Shown here: positions 31,757 to 33,935 of the stretch, piece after piece | Layout: each line of letters starts with the position of its first letter | How positions within the stretch are numbered: position 1 is the first letter of the stretch | Origin: an uncultured Bacilli bacterium | GTDB taxonomy: Bacteria; Bacillota_I; Bacilli_A; RF39; UBA660 | DNA length: 33,935 nucleotides | Direction: 5' to 3' | Assembly (NCBI GenBank): GCA_944331935.1 | Contig: CALVIV010000014.1 | Coordinates: 1 to 33,935, forward strand | Notes under the pieces: model-generated | Told to the model about the DNA's origin: nothing | The model's database searches: none | The model's input: only the letters and a program-made list of their open reading frames with translations | Position numbers and translations under genes: made by a program

Positions 31757-32419
31757 ATGATTGGAAACGATTGGGATATTTATTTAAAAGATGAATATAA
31801 TAAAGACTATTTTAAAAAATTAATAGATTTTGTTAATAAGGAATATAAAGAAAAGACTATTTATCCACCTAAAAATGAGATATTTAATGCCTTAAGACAT
31901 ACTCCATATAAAGATGTTAAAGTCGTAATACTGGGACAAGACCCATATCATGGAGAACATCAAGCAGAAGGACTATCTTTCTCTGTTAAAAATGGTATTA
32001 GAAAGCCACCATCATTACAAAATATCTTTAAGGAGTTAAATGATGACTTAGGAATACCTTTTCCTAAAACAAGTAGTCTAATTCCTTGGGCAGACCAAGG
32101 AGTATTACTTCTAAATGCCGTTTTAACAGTACAAGCGAATATGGCCGCCTCTCATAAAGATAAAGGTTGGGAAATATTTACTGATAAAATAATTGAATTA
32201 TTAGATAAAAAAGAAGAGCCAGTAGTCTTTATTCTTTGGGGTTCTTTTGCAAGAAATAAAAAGAAACTAATAACTAATAAAAATCACTATATAGTAGAGT
32301 CAGCTCATCCTTCACCTCTATCTGCCTACAATGGCTTCTTTGGTAGTAAACCATTCTCTAAGACTAATAACTTCCTAATCTCTAAAGGTCTAAAACCAAT
32401 AGATTGGAAAATAGATTAA
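31757..32419 (+). CDS. ung: Uracil-DNA glycosylase
   Basis: Ung removes uracil from DNA made by cytosine deamination or dUTP incorporation, the first step of base excision repair. The 220-residue product has the family-1 motif GQDPYHG with catalytic Asp62, and HPSPLSAY with catalytic His184. It also has GVLLLNAVLTV and VFILWGSFA. The in-frame GTG at 31748 overlaps the Shine-Dalgarno AGGAG, so ATG 31757, eight bases downstream of it, is taken as the start. It is the last gene of the dnaB-M23-walJ-rlmH operon, judging by the tight spacing. Confidence 0.96.
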   Translation: MIGNDWDIYLKDEYNKDYFKKLIDFVNKEYKEKTIYPPKNEIFNALRHTPYKDVKVVILGQDPYHGEHQAEGLSFSVKNGIRKPPSLQNIFKELNDDLGIPFPKTSSLIPWADQGVLLLNAVLTVQANMAASHKDKGWEIFTDKIIELLDKKEEPVVFILWGSFARNKKKLITNKNHYIVESAHPSPLSAYNGFFGSKPFSKTNNFLISKGLKPIDWKID

Positions 32420-32438
32420 TTAGCACTAATTAGTTTTT
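32417..32438 (+). terminator. Possible ung terminator
   Basis: A six-base-pair TAATTA/TAATTA stem with a GCAC loop, then G and five T residues, overlaps the ung stop codon. The all-AT stem is weak. Confidence 0.4.
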
Positions 32439-32483
32439 ATATGTTTATATCTTAATCCTAACCACAACTAATAAAAAATATGG

Positions 32484-32489
32484 TAAGAT
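32484..32489 (+). promoter_or_regulatory. Candidate promoter of the 32511 gene
   Basis: TAAGAT preceded by TGG is an extended -10 type element, about 22 bases before the ATG at 32511. The -35 position (ACCACA) is poor. Confidence 0.4.
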
Positions 32490-32510
32490 ATATAGCAAGG
32501 GAGGTTTATT

Positions 32511-33836
32511 ATGTATAATGACAAAGAAGAATATTTAAAAAGAGTGATAAAAAGGACTTATAAAAGATATATTGGAGAAAGGACCGATGGAAAAGCAACA
32601 ATAGTTGATGTCTTAAAATTTTTTAATATTTCCATAGATACTACTAGATTAGAAGACTATGATATTGAATCAATCGATTATAATATTCCATCTATAAAAG
32701 TAGTAGATAAGAAAGACAATACAACAGTTACATCAAAGTATACAGAAGATGCAAAACTTTTAAACTATAGTGGTAATACCAAATTTATTAATGTAATTAT
32801 TACTAATCCTAACTATAGAATAGAAAGCTTGTATTATACAAATTCAACCATACCAATAATTTCGCAACTAACATTTATAAAAGATGATTATGAATTAACT
32901 TTTGAAAAAGAAAGAGAGAATTATTTTGGTTTTGGTATTAGTGCAGATACAAGATTTGTTATACGATATAAGAAAAATATAAAAGAAGGAAGAAAAACAG
33001 GAAAGCAATCGCTATTAACAAAAATTTATCAAATAAAAGATAGTAATACTTTTGAACAAGATTACACTTATGACTTACAGCATTTAATAAACTATAATGA
33101 TAGACAAGATAAATATTGTTATAATGAATTTGGAACTATTATTTATGGAATAAATAACATAGAAATAAAAGATAAATTGCATCAATTTAATGGGGTTTGT
33201 TTTGAAAAGATAAATAAAGAATTCCGTAGATATCTACCTTATAATATAAATGAAAAGGATTTTACTAGGTATTTTAATAAAAATGTATGTAAATCTGCTA
33301 TTATATTTACAGGTAGTACTGATGAAGGTATTCATCATTTCTTAACAATTTCCAAAAACAAAACTTCCAATAATGACAATACTTTAACTATTGATGATAA
33401 CATACATTTGAAATATGAAGCGATAAAATGGAAAAGCATAACAAAAGAAGATGGTATACCAGACCAAGAAAAAGTTATAATTGCTAAAAAAGAACTTCAA
33501 GTCGCAAAAATTAATGATGATAATATTTCAAGTCTAGAAATTCAAAGTATTCTAGAACAATTAACCGCTAAAGAAAATGAGGATATAGACAATATATTTA
33601 TTCAAACTGTTATCAATGAATTAATGAATTTTATTAATAAATTAGAAATTCAAAAAGGATTTAAAGAAGAACTAATAGATGAATTATCACCAAAGGAATT
33701 TATTAATAAAACATTTGAAGAAATTTATACATTAGTCAGCAATGATAAAGATAAATTTTTTGATTTAATCTCAAACCAGTTTCATAATGCGACAAATATA
33801 AAATTAGAACAAGGCCATACAAAAATACTGAAATAA
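32511..33836 (+). CDS. Hypothetical protein, 441 aa, likely lineage-specific
   Basis: I do not recognise this protein. GGGAGG six bases before the ATG gives a clear start. It has no signal peptide or membrane segment and is rich in lysine, asparagine and isoleucine. The first 50 residues are helical and basic (KRVIKRTYKRYIGER). The middle (about 70-320) looks beta-rich, with many aromatic residues. The C-terminal 110 residues (about 325-441) are helical and acidic, possibly a coiled coil (KEELIDELSPKEFINKTFEEIY). No catalytic motif is visible, and only four cysteines are scattered in it. It stands alone after ung and is followed by an apparent insertion-sequence end, so it may belong to a variable region. 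Confidence 0.7.
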   Translation: MYNDKEEYLKRVIKRTYKRYIGERTDGKATIVDVLKFFNISIDTTRLEDYDIESIDYNIPSIKVVDKKDNTTVTSKYTEDAKLLNYSGNTKFINVIITNPNYRIESLYYTNSTIPIISQLTFIKDDYELTFEKERENYFGFGISADTRFVIRYKKNIKEGRKTGKQSLLTKIYQIKDSNTFEQDYTYDLQHLINYNDRQDKYCYNEFGTIIYGINNIEIKDKLHQFNGVCFEKINKEFRRYLPYNINEKDFTRYFNKNVCKSAIIFTGSTDEGIHHFLTISKNKTSNNDNTLTIDDNIHLKYEAIKWKSITKEDGIPDQEKVIIAKKELQVAKINDDNISSLEIQSILEQLTAKENEDIDNIFIQTVINELMNFINKLEIQKGFKEELIDELSPKEFINKTFEEIYTLVSNDKDKFFDLISNQFHNATNIKLEQGHTKILK

Positions 33837-33859
33837 AAAAGATTTATACTAAAGTTATT

Positions 33860-33935
33860 GGGTTCTTTGTCAAATAGTGGGGATTTAAGAAAATCCAAAT
33901 GACAAAATAATCGATTGAAGCATAAAATTATGCTT
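33860..33935. mobile_element. Possible terminal end of an ISL3-family insertion sequence (partial)
   Basis: The sequence GGGTTCTTTGTCAAATAGTG and the next four bases (33860-33883) resemble the terminal inverted repeats of ISL3-family elements, which typically begin GG-C/T-TCTTTGTCAA. Just inside, GGATTT and AAATCC form a six-base stem with a four-base loop (33881-33896). The element would run on past the window edge, so no transposase is visible. The call rests on the end sequence alone. An 8-bp target duplication, usual for ISL3, cannot be checked because the other end is absent. Confidence 0.45.

Overview
The window looks like the replication-origin region of a low-GC (roughly 30% GC by eye) bacterium of class Bacilli. 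Gene order is close to the Bacillus subtilis origin: gyrA-gyrB-recF-dnaN-dnaA run leftward, and rpmH-rnpA-yidC-jag-mnmE-mnmG-rsmG-noc-parA-parB, ychF, rpsF-ssb-rpsR and gdpP(DHH)-rplI-dnaB-walJ-rlmH run rightward. Strong Shine-Dalgarno sequences, AT-rich genes, a rightly placed noc and a ComK homologue all fit Bacilli. I cannot name the genus; an uncultured gut-type lineage near RF39/Erysipelotrichales is a guess. The standard code gives full-length proteins, but UGA is almost never used as a stop.

Layout. 1-1100: a gene-free array of nine ~127-bp units. Each unit has one perfect Noc-binding-type palindrome (core ATTTCCCGGGAAAT) and one parS-type palindrome (TGTTYCACGTGAAACA), strictly alternating. 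The window begins inside the first palindrome, so the array probably continues to the left. 1130-9975: leftward genes gyrA, gyrB, recF, a comK homologue in the place where yaaA normally sits, dnaN and dnaA. 8462-8601 and 9976-10244: a two-part oriC with DnaA boxes on both sides of dnaA. 10245-23165: a small unknown ORF, then ribosomal/RNase P/insertase genes, tRNA-modification genes, the noc-parA-parB segregation genes, an MscS channel, DUF951 and an AbgT-type transporter. 23240-32419: ychF, an unknown gene, the S6-SSB-S18 operon with a hairpin leader, and an operon running from a minimal GdpP through L9, DnaB, an M23 peptidase, WalJ and RlmH to Ung. 32511-33836: an unrecognised gene. The last ~76 bases look like the end of an ISL3-type insertion sequence.

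How it fits together. The most striking system is chromosome segregation and nucleoid occlusion. The window encodes two ParB-family CTPase clamps, Noc and ParB/Spo0J, with different DNA-recognition residues. It also holds an interleaved array of both of their predicted binding sites about 9 kb from oriC, just past gyrA. In B. subtilis parS and Noc sites are separate and dispersed, so an alternating, phased, tandemly amplified array of both is the main candidate for something new. The Noc protein is itself unusual: it lacks the N-terminal membrane-targeting segment of B. subtilis Noc and has a ~230-residue low-complexity linker between its DNA-binding and C-terminal domains. Secondary points of interest are a ComK lacking the known MecA-recognition tail and preceded by a possible ComK box, a cytosolic GdpP reduced to its DHH/DHHA1 part, and an M23 peptidase in the position normally held by walRKHI.
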